Program-made: the position numbers and the translations under genes
Part shown: one piece after another, positions 8,509 through 16,698 of the stretch
Layout of the letters: every line of letters starts with the position of its first letter
Position numbering within the stretch: position 1 is the first letter of the stretch
Source of the DNA: Bacillus_AB infantis_C
GTDB taxonomy: Bacteria > Bacillota > Bacilli > Bacillales > Cytobacillaceae
Length of the DNA stretch: 64,000 nt
Direction of reading: 5' to 3'
Assembly (NCBI RefSeq): GCF_050107595.1
Contig: NZ_JBNILH010000017.1
Span: 1-64,000 of the forward strand
The notes under the pieces: model-generated
Told to the model about the DNA's origin: nothing
The model's database searches: none
What the model saw: the letters and a program-made list of their open reading frames with translations, nothing else

Positions 8509-9212
8509 TATTTCCTCACCACCATCAGTGTTAAATATTCAAGTTCCGCATGCTCCAATTCATCAATCTTCCATATGATTTCTTCGCCGGATGTAACCTT
8601 CGTCACGACTGAGGCCTTATCCAGAAGATTCAGCTCCCTCAGAAGCTTAAGCATGACATCCATCACCTTGGCCACTTTGATAAAAATGACACAGTCGTTC
8701 TCCAGCAGAGCCTTTTTCATCACCTCATAATCGTCGCGGGCAGGGATGATGGCTACATGGTCATCTCCCTCTGCAAGGGGAATGCCCAGCCTTGAAGCGG
8801 CCCCGTTGATGGAAGAGATGCCTGGCACGGTTTTGATCATGATTTCGGGATGCTTCTCTTTCATCAGCTTCATCATATGGATGAAGGTGCTGTATAATAA
8901 AGGATCTCCTTCTGTGACAAAGGCGACATCTTTGCCTTCGGCCAGCCTCTGCCATACCATTTCCACTGTGGCGCTCCATTCTTTTTCCAGTATCTCCGGA
9001 TCCTTTGTCATTGGAAAAACAAGGCCGAGCATTTCTTTTTCATTTGCATCTATGTATACGTCGACAATCTGATGGGCGTAGCTCTTGCTTCCCTTCCGCT
9101 TTCTCGGATAAGCGATTACAGGCGATTCCTTCAAAACACGGAATGCCTTGACCGTGATCAGCTCAGGATCCCCAGGCCCGACTCCGAGACCGTATAATGT
9201 CCCATGCATCAT
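8508..9212 (-). CDS. cbiL: Cobalt-precorrin-2 C20-methyltransferase CbiL
   Basis: Adds the C20 methyl group to cobalt-precorrin-2, the first committed step after cobalt insertion. The 234-residue methylase shows LYGLGVGPGDPELITVKA at the N-terminus, the CobI/CbiL-typical AYPRKRKGSKSYA stretch near residue 35, VTEGDPLLYSTF and PGISSINGAASRLGIPLA. Two adjacent ATGs (9212 and 9209) follow a GGAGG site; either could start the protein. The gene overlaps its upstream neighbour cbiET. Confidence 0.95.
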   Translation of the reverse strand: MMHGTLYGLGVGPGDPELITVKAFRVLKESPVIAYPRKRKGSKSYAHQIVDVYIDANEKEMLGLVFPMTKDPEILEKEWSATVEMVWQRLAEGKDVAFVTEGDPLLYSTFIHMMKLMKEKHPEIMIKTVPGISSINGAASRLGIPLAEGDDHVAIIPARDDYEVMKKALLENDCVIFIKVAKVMDVMLKLLRELNLLDKASVVTKVTSGEEIIWKIDELEHAELEYLTLMVVRK

Positions 9213-10417
9213 GCTTCCTCCTTCCGCTTCGCTGAGATGATATACACCGGGTTCAGCGCTTCGAATCGTGTCAATTGCAGTATAGGTTTGCTTCTTGAAA
9301 TCTGCGCCAAGGTGACGGAAGCATCATACCCTCTATCTTTGAATGCTTTTACAGCCCCTGCCAGTGATTCTATCGTGGCAGCGTTCAGTACAATCCGCCC
9401 AGCCGGCCTTAAGCGGCTGCAGCATACATCGAGTATTTCCTCCATGCCTCCAGCTGTGCCGCCTATGAATATAGCATCCGGATCAGGGAAACCCTCCAGC
9501 CCTTCAGGCGCTTTCCCGCAGACAGCCGTGAAATCGGTCCTGAATCTCTTCATATTCTGATGGCAGTTTTCCAGATCTTGCTCATTCTTTTCAATTGCAA
9601 AAACGGCGCCTTCGCGGGCAATTTTAGCTGCTTCAATCGCAATAGACCCCGTGCAGGTGCCGATGTCCCAAACCACACTGTTCTTTTTCAGCTTCAGTTC
9701 GCTTAAGCTCAATGTCCGGATTTCTTTTTTGGTAATGAGTCCTTTATCCGGCCTGCGCTGGAGGAATTCTTCATCCGGGATGCCGATCGGCCATTCCGGT
9801 GAAGATCCGGTTTTCTTAAGTATTACTACATTAAGGGATGAAAAATCGGCGGCGGCCATTTCCTCCAGTGAATACCAGCCTGTCCTTTCGCCGGCACTGC
9901 CCAGATTTTCAGCAACAAACGCCCGGTATTCTTCCGCTCCATATGAAAGCAAATAACGGGCGATCTTTGAAGGGCTATTCTCCTTGTCTGTCAGCAATGC
10001 AACTTTTCCGCATCCATCCATCCGCTGGATCAGCCCCTTCATGCTGCGGCCGTGCACGCTTGCAAAATAAGCATCCTGCCAGCTCTCTTTCATTCTTGCA
10101 AAAGCAAGCTGTACAGAGCTGAAGAAAGGATAGATTTCCAGTTTAACCTTAGAAGACAGATATCCGCCGATCCCATAAAAGAGGGGATCGCCTGAAGCCA
10201 GAATGACTGTGTTCCGCTTTTCCTCTTCCAGGGCTGAGGCCAGTTCCCGCAACCCTCCTTTGATAGTTATCGTTTCACCCTGGTAGTCAGAAAAGCAGGA
10301 CAGCTGCCTTTCTCCGCCTACCAGCAGCTCACTTTCATAGATCCATTGTTCATAAAGCGGCAGAATGGTGTTTCTGCCATCCTCGCCCATTCCAATCACT
10401 TTAATAGGATTCTCCAT
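9209..10417 (-). CDS. cbiET: Fused precorrin-6B C5,15-methyltransferase/decarboxylase CbiET
   Basis: A 402-residue fusion of CbiE (residues 1 to about 200) and CbiT (about 210-402), equivalent to CobL of the aerobic pathway but in the order used by B. megaterium. The CbiE half has VIGMGEDG and ASGDPLFYGIGG. The CbiT half is a class I SAM methyltransferase with VWDIGTCTGSIAIEAA and an IFIGGTAGG segment. Together they methylate C5 and C15 and decarboxylate the C12 acetate. It overlaps the end of cbiD by 17 bases. Confidence 0.94.
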   Translation of the reverse strand: MENPIKVIGMGEDGRNTILPLYEQWIYESELLVGGERQLSCFSDYQGETITIKGGLRELASALEEEKRNTVILASGDPLFYGIGGYLSSKVKLEIYPFFSSVQLAFARMKESWQDAYFASVHGRSMKGLIQRMDGCGKVALLTDKENSPSKIARYLLSYGAEEYRAFVAENLGSAGERTGWYSLEEMAAADFSSLNVVILKKTGSSPEWPIGIPDEEFLQRRPDKGLITKKEIRTLSLSELKLKKNSVVWDIGTCTGSIAIEAAKIAREGAVFAIEKNEQDLENCHQNMKRFRTDFTAVCGKAPEGLEGFPDPDAIFIGGTAGGMEEILDVCCSRLRPAGRIVLNAATIESLAGAVKAFKDRGYDASVTLAQISRSKPILQLTRFEALNPVYIISAKRKEEA

Positions 10418-11504
10418 CTATTGCCGCCTTTCCCAACAAGCTTCCTTTCATCGTGTAAATGCTTGTTTCAATTGTCATTCCGCCCTTTATTTCCTCTAAT
10501 CCCGACAGGCAGCAGCTGCGGCACATTTGTTCAAAGAAACCGCTGAGCCCCTCTTCCAACATCATCTCCCCAACCTGGGAAGCTGTATTGGCCTCTATGA
10601 CTTTCTCCACCAATTCAGAAGGTGCCCCTGCAGCTCTTGCCAATTCTGCCAGGAATTCAAAGTCCACGGGGGCGCTTTTCGAGTGGACCATCATGACTCC
10701 CTGGGCGACCTTTGAAAACTTGCCCATCATGCCAACCATCGACACCTTTTTCATTCCTGCCCGCTTACACTGCTTTAGGGTAAATCCGACAAAGTCCCCC
10801 ATTTCAATGAAGGCTTCCTCCGGGAGAAACGGATACTGCTGCATCGCATATTTTTCACTTCTGCCGCCGGTAGTGATCGCCACATGATCACAGCCGCTCA
10901 CCTTCGCCACATTGATGGCCGAGACGATGCTGGCTTTGTAGGCAGAGGTGGAGAAAGGGATGACCGTCCCTCTCGTCCCCAATATCGATATGCCACCGAT
11001 GATTCCCAGGCGGCCGTTCAGTGTTTTCTTTGCCAGCTCCTCCCCCATGGGGACCGAGATGATGATCTTGATGCCTCTTTGGACCCCGAAGCGGCCAAGC
11101 ACTTCTTTTGCCGCTTCCAGGATCATCTTCCGTGGCACCGGATTGATGGCCGCTTCCCCGACTGGCACCGGCAGGCCTGGTTTGGTCACACGCCCAACCC
11201 CAAGTCCGCCGTCCAGAATGATCCCTTGCCCGGGATGCCAGGACACCTGTGATTGGATGAGCGCCCCATGGGTGGCATCCGGATCATCTCCCCCATCCTT
11301 TACCGTACCAGCCAGTACAGATTCCTCCGCAAACAGGCATTCCTCCATGGAAAAAGTCGCGAACTCGCCGACCGGTAAAAGAATCGTTGCTTCCGGCTGC
11401 TCTTCCTTTGTAATGAGGGCAGTCAGGGCAGCCTTTGTGGCAGCCGCTGCACAGGCACCTGTCGTATACCCCCGCCTAAGCTTTTTCTCTTCGGCCGCTT
11501 CCAT
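10401..11504 (-). CDS. cbiD: Cobalt-precorrin-5B C1-methyltransferase CbiD
   Basis: SAM-dependent methylation at C1, the anaerobic-pathway step that replaces CobF. The 367-residue protein begins with the family hallmark LRRGYTTGACAAAATKAAL (residues 9-27), followed by KDGGDDPDATHG and GLGVGRVTKPGL, both strongly conserved in CbiD. CbiD together with CbiG marks this cluster as the oxygen-independent, early-cobalt type. It starts four bases after cbiC ends. Confidence 0.96.
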   Translation of the reverse strand: MEAAEEKKLRRGYTTGACAAAATKAALTALITKEEQPEATILLPVGEFATFSMEECLFAEESVLAGTVKDGGDDPDATHGALIQSQVSWHPGQGIILDGGLGVGRVTKPGLPVPVGEAAINPVPRKMILEAAKEVLGRFGVQRGIKIIISVPMGEELAKKTLNGRLGIIGGISILGTRGTVIPFSTSAYKASIVSAINVAKVSGCDHVAITTGGRSEKYAMQQYPFLPEEAFIEMGDFVGFTLKQCKRAGMKKVSMVGMMGKFSKVAQGVMMVHSKSAPVDFEFLAELARAAGAPSELVEKVIEANTASQVGEMMLEEGLSGFFEQMCRSCCLSGLEEIKGGMTIETSIYTMKGSLLGKAAIDGESY

Positions 11505-11507
11505 GCT

Positions 11508-12155
11508 TTAAACCTGTTCTGCCAGCAGGGAGATGGCATTCAATGCTGCAACCGTTATTGTGCTTCCGCCTTTCCTGCCGACATTGGTGATAAAAGGAAC
11601 ATCAAGCTTGGCCAGTTCTTCCTTGGACTCCGGCGCGGAAACAAAACCGACCGGGAGACCGATGATCAGGCCCGGCTTGGCCTCGCCTTCTTTAATAAGC
11701 CGGATCAGCTCCAGCAGGGCTGTCGGGGCATTTCCGATCGCAAAAATGCCTCCTTCCGCCTCCTTGACCGCTTTCCGCATGGATACAATTGCCCTTGTCG
11801 TATTCAGGCGCTTTGCCTCCGTCATTACATCAGGATCGGAAATATATACTTTCACACTGCCTCCGTACTTTTCGATACGCTGTTTGCTCACACCAACCTG
11901 GACCATCTGGACGTCAGCAACCACCGGCCGGCCGCTCCGGATGGCTTTGATCCCTGCTGTGACAGCATCCGGATGGAACAGCATGCTTTTCCCCAGCTGG
12001 AAATCTGCGGATGCATGGATGACCCTGCGGACGACCGGATACTGCTCCTCTGTATAGGGATGTGCGCCAATTTCTTCATCAATCATTTCAAAGCTCTTCA
12101 CTTCAATCATTTCCGGCTGAACAGTCACCGGCTTAAAGTCTGTCTTAAAGTCCAC
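11508..12155 (-). CDS. cbiC: Cobalt-precorrin-8 methylmutase CbiC
   Basis: Moves the C11 methyl group to C12, turning cobalt-precorrin-8 into cobyrinic acid. The 215-residue protein has the catalytic-histidine region VIHASADFQ (about residues 46-54), ADVQMVQVGV and GLPVGFVSAPESKE, all typical of CobH/CbiC. The start is a GTG at 12155 with AAGGAGG ten bases upstream; no better ATG is available. It overlaps the end of cbiJ by 11 bases. Confidence 0.95.
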   Translation of the reverse strand: MDFKTDFKPVTVQPEMIEVKSFEMIDEEIGAHPYTEEQYPVVRRVIHASADFQLGKSMLFHPDAVTAGIKAIRSGRPVVADVQMVQVGVSKQRIEKYGGSVKVYISDPDVMTEAKRLNTTRAIVSMRKAVKEAEGGIFAIGNAPTALLELIRLIKEGEAKPGLIIGLPVGFVSAPESKEELAKLDVPFITNVGRKGGSTITVAALNAISLLAEQV

Positions 12156-12939
12156 TTTCCTGCCTCCTTTTTATGTTTGGCGCCAGCCGGCCCAGATGGT
12201 CCAGTACATCTGAAAAAATGGAGTACTTAATTCCATAGCTGATTTCGGGGCGCCTGATCACAATCACATCGATTCCGAGCTCCTTTGCTGCCTCCAATTT
12301 TTCACTTACTGACCCGGCCCTCCCGCTTTCCTTCGTTATCATGACCGTTACACCAAACTGCCTGTACAGGGCTTTATCAAATTCTTTTGTGAAAGGTCCC
12401 TGCATCGCAACGATATCTTTTTGCGGAAAACCAAGCTCAGCACATTTCTCCATATTGTCTTTACGGGGGAGCATGCGGGCTACCAGCCGGATATCCGGGT
12501 CTCCAAGAAGCTTGTCCGTGAAAATCTGCAGTGTTTTGCTTCCGGTCGTCAGCATGATGACACCCTTCTTTCCTTCCGCAGCCACTGCTGCTTCCTCATA
12601 ACTGGAAACGAAGGTAATCCCCTCATCCTCAAATGACTGGGAAGCCCTTTCATAGCGAATATAAGGAATTTCTGCATCTGCGGCTGCCTGGATGCTGTTC
12701 CGGCTCGCCTCCTCAGCAAAAGGGTGGCTCGCGTCGACGATCACTTTGATATTCTGTAAGTTTATGTAGTCGGAGAATTCCTCCCTTGACAGCCTGCCGA
12801 CACGTACTTCCAGCCCCTTCTTTTCCAACTCCAGCGCAGCATTATCAGTCACGACAGAAGTAATGACATCATAGCCTGCTTTTTTCATTTCCACTGCCAG
12901 TTCTCTTGCATCACTGGTGCCGGCAAGGCAGAGGATCAT
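12145..12939 (-). CDS. cbiJ: Cobalt-precorrin-6A reductase CbiJ
   Basis: NADH-dependent reduction of the corrin ring. The 264-residue protein carries the CobK/CbiJ pattern: LAGTSDARELA at residues 5-15, VIVDASHPFAEEASRN near residue 68, YIRYER and ITKESGRAGSVSEK towards the C-terminus. It overlaps the cbiX stop by four bases (ATGA). The length is usual for the family and nothing looks damaged. Confidence 0.94.
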   Translation of the reverse strand: MILCLAGTSDARELAVEMKKAGYDVITSVVTDNAALELEKKGLEVRVGRLSREEFSDYINLQNIKVIVDASHPFAEEASRNSIQAAADAEIPYIRYERASQSFEDEGITFVSSYEEAAVAAEGKKGVIMLTTGSKTLQIFTDKLLGDPDIRLVARMLPRKDNMEKCAELGFPQKDIVAMQGPFTKEFDKALYRQFGVTVMITKESGRAGSVSEKLEAAKELGIDVIVIRRPEISYGIKYSIFSDVLDHLGRLAPNIKRRQESGL

Positions 12940-13865
12940 ATCTTTTGAACCTCTTTTTCCTGATGCTCTTCTCCGGCATGGGTGTGGGCATGGTCATGAT
13001 GGTGATCGCCGTGATCATGATGGTGATGGTGATCATGGTCATGATGGTGGTGGTGATCGATATGCTCCATTGCCGTGAGGCGATACTGGCATGTATCACA
13101 GTTCATTTTCACATCCCCTAGAAGGGCCTCATCAATCCGGTCTTTTATAATGGTATGCAGCCTTTCATGAAATCCAAAATAGCCGGCAAGCTTGAATTCA
13201 ATTTCCGGGTGGGCAGCTGTAAAGCCTTCCATCATGTTTTCAAGCCTTTTGATCAGAATACCGGTAAACAGGAAGTACGGCAGAATGATGATTCTTTTTG
13301 CTCCAAGCTTTATGCATCTTTCTACCCCCTCCTGAATGAGAGGGTCTGAAACACCCATAAATGCCGGTTCAACCAGCTTAAAGGAGGTCTTTTCCCAGAG
13401 AAGGCGGCCAATTTTGAAAAGCTCGCTATTTGCGTCCGGATCGCTTCCCCCTCTGCCAAGAAGGATGACAGCTGTCCCTTCGTCACTCTCCCGCCAGTTT
13501 TCACCGGCTTCTTCAAGCCGGGTCTTGCTGATTTCAAAAGTTTCCTCGTGAATGCCGATGGGTCTGCCGTATGTAAACTGTACGCCGGGATAATGCTCTT
13601 TTGCTTCATCGATCGCCGCAGGAATGTGAATCTTGGAATGTCCTGCCGGAAGGAGCATGATCGGGATAACGACAATATGCTTGGCTCCTTTTCTTACACA
13701 AGCTTGTATTCCCTGGCTGATTGTCGGCATTTCAAATTCAAGGAAACATGTTTCTACCAAAAGCGAGGAATCGAGCCTGGGCTCAAGCTCCCTGATAAAT
13801 TCCCTTACCTGGACATTTCCTTCGGGATCTCTGCTTCCATGGCCTACCAGCAATACTGCTCTCAT
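12936..13865 (-). CDS. cbiX: Sirohydrochlorin cobaltochelatase CbiX, long form with His-rich Fe-S tail
   Basis: Inserts cobalt into sirohydrochlorin. Two chelatase half-domains are present: an N-terminal one starting LLVGHGSRDPEGN and a second starting near ILLGRGGSDPDAN. They are followed by a C-terminal MNCDTC motif and a run of about 40 residues dominated by His and Asp. In B. megaterium CbiX the MxCxxC motif binds a 4Fe-4S cluster and a similar His-rich tail precedes the end. I chose the ATG at 13865 (309 residues) because GGAGGAG lies just upstream and homology starts there; the frame stays open 57 codons further into cbiH60. The His-rich tail may store cobalt. Confidence 0.94.
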   Translation of the reverse strand: MRAVLLVGHGSRDPEGNVQVREFIRELEPRLDSSLLVETCFLEFEMPTISQGIQACVRKGAKHIVVIPIMLLPAGHSKIHIPAAIDEAKEHYPGVQFTYGRPIGIHEETFEISKTRLEEAGENWRESDEGTAVILLGRGGSDPDANSELFKIGRLLWEKTSFKLVEPAFMGVSDPLIQEGVERCIKLGAKRIIILPYFLFTGILIKRLENMMEGFTAAHPEIEFKLAGYFGFHERLHTIIKDRIDEALLGDVKMNCDTCQYRLTAMEHIDHHHHHDHDHHHHHDHGDHHHDHAHTHAGEEHQEKEVQKI

Positions 13866-13887
13866 GAACTTCTCTCCTCCTGTATAG

Positions 13888-15525
13888 TTATTCGCCGCAA
13901 GGGGCTGGCTCCAATTCGATAACCGGAGCGATATCTTTATGCTTAAAGCCCTGAACTTGTCTGGCCCTCTTGAAATACTTGTAAAAGCGCTCATTCGGGT
14001 GACCGTTTTCCCTGTACTCCCGGACAATGCTTTCAATCACGCCGACGATTTGATCGGGCGGTATGCCCTCCGCAGCTGCCTGCCCGGGATGAGCGGTCCG
14101 GCCAACTGTCTTGGCACCAAGGAACAAGTCGAATTTGCCTTTTCGGAATACAAGGCCGATATCATCATTCACTGCTCCATAGCAGGCCATACCGCAGCCA
14201 TTGAATCCAAGCTTCAGCTCTTTCGGGAGCTGGATCCCGCCAAGCTTCGCCTGAATCTCCTCGGCATATGGTATGGAAGCGCCTTTTTCCCCTTCACAGA
14301 AGTCGCAGGCCTTCAATTGAAAGACATCTCCAACCGGAGCCAGAAGGAATCCTGCCTTTTCGAGCTTCATAGTGACGGACTCAGGATTGTTTGTCGGGAT
14401 CCGCAGCAATATCTGGTGATGAGGTGTATATTCCATCGTCCCCTCTTCGCCTGCCACTTCAGCCAGTGTTATCATTTGTTTTGGGGTAAACTTTTTGTTG
14501 GCGATTCCCGGACTTACAGCCAGCTCAAAAGTATCTGCGGCTTTCTCCGGAACATGGAGCATAGACGGCGACGGACTGAGGGCTTCCTGTTTTCTGTATG
14601 ACTTTCCAGACGCTCTTTCCAGTGCTTCCATGGCCAGCTCGGCAGGTGAAGCACTATGCTTACCAGCCTTTTGAACGGACGGCTGCTCCGCTTTCCCCTC
14701 GTGAAGGGCCCATGGCTCATTTTCCGGCCTCAGCCGTTCGTGCGGACGGAGCCTTTGCTCTGCAGCATCCAAAGTGTATTTTCGCTGATAGCCCCTTGGG
14801 GTGATCATTTTGCCATCGTAAATAAAGGTTGATGAATTCCCGATCATCACGGTCGTCAGCATGCCGATATCAAATTCAAGCATATCCTTGAGATTGGTGA
14901 TAACAACGTTTTGACTGTCTCGGTAAGCGCTTTTTATCAGGGCGACAGGTGTTTCAGGCGAACGGTATTTAGCCAAAATCCTCTGTGCCTCTTCAATTTG
15001 CCTCGTCCGCCTGCCACTTTTCGGATTATACAAAGCAACGACAAAATCTCCCATGCCTGCCGCTTCAATCCGCCTTTCAATGATGCTCCACGGAGTAAGA
15101 TGGTCACTTAGGCTGATAGTGCAGGCATCATGCATGACCGGAGCTCCGATCAGGGAAGCGCATGAATTGATGGCCGATATCCCGGGGATCACTTCCACGG
15201 CGACACCGTCTGATTCCCTCCAGCCTTTCTCAATCAGCACTTCATAGACAAGCCCTGCCATTCCATAGACCCCTGCATCCCCGCTTGAAATGACGGCAAC
15301 CTTCTTCCCTTCTTCAGCATACCTGACTGCTGCCTGTGCCCTGGATACCTCTTCCGACATCCCTGTACTGATGATTTCCTGGTCTGTGATCAGATCACGG
15401 ATCAGCTCTACATACGTTTTGTAGCCAATGATATAGTCACTTTCCTGAATGGCGTCCTTCGCCCTTTTTGTGATATGTTCCGCATTGCCAGGGCCGAAGC
15501 CGACAATCAGCAGCTTACCTTTCAC
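13888..15525 (-). CDS. cbiH60: Precorrin-3B/cobalt-factor III C17-methyltransferase fused to an Fe-S domain (CbiH60)
   Basis: Ring contraction and C17 methylation. Residues 1 to about 245 are a CbiH/CobJ methylase (LLIVGFGPGN, SSGDAGVYGMAG, PGISAINSCASLIGAP). A linker rich in Pro, Ala and Glu follows. From about 355 on is a nitrite/sulfite-reductase-like region with CDFCEG and NGCGMACYG, cysteine pairs suited to a 4Fe-4S cluster. This two-part layout matches B. megaterium CbiH60. The GTG at 15525 has AAGGAGAGG nine bases upstream and fits the start of homology; the frame remains open for 12 codons before it. 545 residues. Confidence 0.93.
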   Translation of the reverse strand: MKGKLLIVGFGPGNAEHITKRAKDAIQESDYIIGYKTYVELIRDLITDQEIISTGMSEEVSRAQAAVRYAEEGKKVAVISSGDAGVYGMAGLVYEVLIEKGWRESDGVAVEVIPGISAINSCASLIGAPVMHDACTISLSDHLTPWSIIERRIEAAGMGDFVVALYNPKSGRRTRQIEEAQRILAKYRSPETPVALIKSAYRDSQNVVITNLKDMLEFDIGMLTTVMIGNSSTFIYDGKMITPRGYQRKYTLDAAEQRLRPHERLRPENEPWALHEGKAEQPSVQKAGKHSASPAELAMEALERASGKSYRKQEALSPSPSMLHVPEKAADTFELAVSPGIANKKFTPKQMITLAEVAGEEGTMEYTPHHQILLRIPTNNPESVTMKLEKAGFLLAPVGDVFQLKACDFCEGEKGASIPYAEEIQAKLGGIQLPKELKLGFNGCGMACYGAVNDDIGLVFRKGKFDLFLGAKTVGRTAHPGQAAAEGIPPDQIVGVIESIVREYRENGHPNERFYKYFKRARQVQGFKHKDIAPVIELEPAPCGE

Positions 15526-15566
15526 AGCTATCCTCTCCTTTTGGCAAAATGGCTGTCCCATAGCGG

Positions 15567-15956
15567 TCAGACTTCCTTCAGCTCTTTTGCAGGCTTCTCA
15601 ATCCCTTTAATTGAGTCTTCGCTCACCTTAACGAAAGTGCTTTCCTCATATTCATAAAGAATAGACTCCCTCAGCTCATAGACAGGGGCTTGCTCATTCC
15701 GGATGATTTTCCGGCCAATCTCCTCAGTTGCCGCCTTATACCAAGTTCCTTCAGGGTACACGACTACCACACATGCATCCTTGCAGCGCCCGTTGCATCT
15801 TGTCCTGGTGGTATGCACCTCAGCATCCAGATCCAGCCGGCTGATTTCATCACGGATGGCCTCTGTCACCTCTTCGCCGCCTTTTCTCATGCAGCTTGAG
15901 CCATTGCAGATCAATACATGGCTTTTCGTCCGTGTCAGATTCCAGGTTGTCATCAT
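15567..15956 (-). CDS. cbiW: Thioredoxin-fold ferredoxin-like protein CbiW
   Basis: First gene of the cobalamin operon. About 129 residues with cysteines in CNGSSC near the N-terminus and CNGRCKDAC in the middle, followed by VVVVYPEGTWY. This is the pattern of thioredoxin-like 2Fe-2S ferredoxins. B. megaterium starts its cobI operon with the same gene; an electron-transfer role to CbiH60 or another Fe-S enzyme is plausible but unproven. Two ATGs (15956, 15953) follow a GAAGGAGAG site. The start lies about 25 bases downstream of a riboswitch-associated terminator hairpin. Confidence 0.88.
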   Translation of the reverse strand: MMTTWNLTRTKSHVLICNGSSCMRKGGEEVTEAIRDEISRLDLDAEVHTTRTRCNGRCKDACVVVVYPEGTWYKAATEEIGRKIIRNEQAPVYELRESILYEYEESTFVKVSEDSIKGIEKPAKELKEV

Positions 15957-15981
15957 GATCTCTCCTTCTTTTTGAAAAAAT

Positions 15982-16013
15982 AAAAAGCACTCCAACCCCA
16001 TTGGGCAGAGTGC
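15982..16013 (-). terminator. Intrinsic terminator between riboswitch 1 and cbiW
   Basis: On the minus strand GCACTC (16013-16008) pairs with GAGTGC (15992-15987). An inner CCC/GGG stem extends it, and TTTTTATTTTTT follows. It lies after the B12-box of the proximal riboswitch and just before cbiW, so it is the expected expression platform: high cobalamin would end transcription here. A second, 9-bp hairpin (16049-16023, GCATAGGCA/TGCCTATGC) lies immediately upstream and may belong to the same switch. Confidence 0.85.
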
Positions 16014-16098
16014 CAGAAGCAGGCATAGGCAAAAAAGGATTGCCTATGCATCATGTCTTCCAGCACCTATGACCCGTAGGAGCTAAAGAAAGAAAAAA

Positions 16099-16263
16099 CA
16101 AGGCAGGTCTCCTGACTCAGGATCGTCACCCGGCTGCGCCTTCCCGACATTCATCAGTGGCTGCTGCAGCTGGATTCCCCTTTCACAGTGGCGGGACCGT
16201 GCCGGAATTGCACCGGCTTCCCTTTTAAGCACGACAGCCTGTCACAGCTGTCATGCACCTATG
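16099..16263 (-). promoter_or_regulatory. Cobalamin riboswitch 1 (proximal)
   Basis: Read on the minus strand, all landmarks of the AdoCbl aptamer appear in order: AGGTGCATGACAG at the 5' side, AAAAGGGAAGCCGGTGCAA, TCCGGCACGGTCCCGCCACT, AGCCACTG, GAAGG, and the B12 box GAGTCAGGAGACCTGCC. It is immediately followed by the hairpins upstream of cbiW. It should reduce expression of the whole biosynthetic and cobalt-transport operon when cobalamin is plentiful. Confidence 0.95.
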
Positions 16264-16286
16264 TTTTTGTATTCATTTCAGCATAT

Positions 16287-16320
16287 AAAAAACCTTAATC
16301 CCAATATTCCGGAATTAAGG
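16287..16320 (-). terminator. Intrinsic terminator between the two cobalamin riboswitches
   Basis: Minus-strand CCTTAAT (16320-16314) and ATTAAGG (16299-16293) form a stem around an AT/CG loop, followed by TTTTTT. It sits downstream of the distal riboswitch and upstream of the proximal one, so a transcript has to pass it before the second aptamer is made. Confidence 0.8.
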
Positions 16321-16411
16321 CGCGAGATGATTTCCTGTTCATTTTTTGGCATGCAAAAAAGAAAGAAAAATCATTCCCAGCCTTCCCTCCGAAGAATAAG
16401 AAACGAAATTT

Positions 16412-16578
16412 AAAAGCAGGTCTTCTGGCTTATACGTCACTTTACTCTTGCCTCCTTCCCGGTTTCCCAGTGGATGATGGCAATTTCATCAGCATATACA
16501 GTAGCGGGGGCTGCTCCGGATTCTAACCGGATTCCCTATTATCCCAATTGTCAAAATGGGCACTTTTAAATGGCTATT
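16412..16578 (-). promoter_or_regulatory. Cobalamin riboswitch 2 (distal)
   Basis: A second, differently sequenced AdoCbl aptamer on the minus strand. It shows AAAGTGCCCATTTTGA at its 5' side, ATAGGGAATCCGGTTAGAAT, CCGGAGCAGCCCCCGCTACTG, CCACTGGGAAACCGGGAAGG, and the terminal box ATAAGCCAGAAGACCTGC. The aptamer core is complete, so it is not an obvious relic. It begins only a few bases after a candidate promoter. Confidence 0.93.
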
Positions 16579-16590
16579 AGATTCTCTCTT

Positions 16591-16618
16591 AATTTACTCT
16601 AAAATTCTAATAATTCAA
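16591..16618 (-). promoter_or_regulatory. Candidate sigma-A promoter of the cobalamin operon
   Basis: On the minus strand TTGAAT (16618-16613) and TAAATT (16596-16591) are 16 bases apart, close to the sigma-A consensus. They lie directly upstream of riboswitch 2, so the transcript would start with both aptamers. The region is AT-rich, so a chance match is possible. Confidence 0.5.
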
Positions 16619-16698
16619 GTATTGTATTGTTTTACCAATTGTGATATGACATATTATGATATTTTTCAGCAAAAATGCCTTTATCAGCAGTTCTATTA

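Noticed and set aside
12906..13121. Plus-strand frame rich in Met and Val
   Set aside because: It is the antisense of the His/Asp repeats in the CbiX tail.
13885..14036. Upstream extension of cbiX by 57 codons
   Set aside because: It overlaps cbiH60, lacks homology, and the ATG at 13865 has a strong ribosome site where chelatase similarity begins.
16287..16411. Lost gene between the two riboswitches
   Set aside because: The roughly 90 bases between aptamer 2 and the terminator have no remnant of a recognisable gene; only an 11-residue frame is possible.
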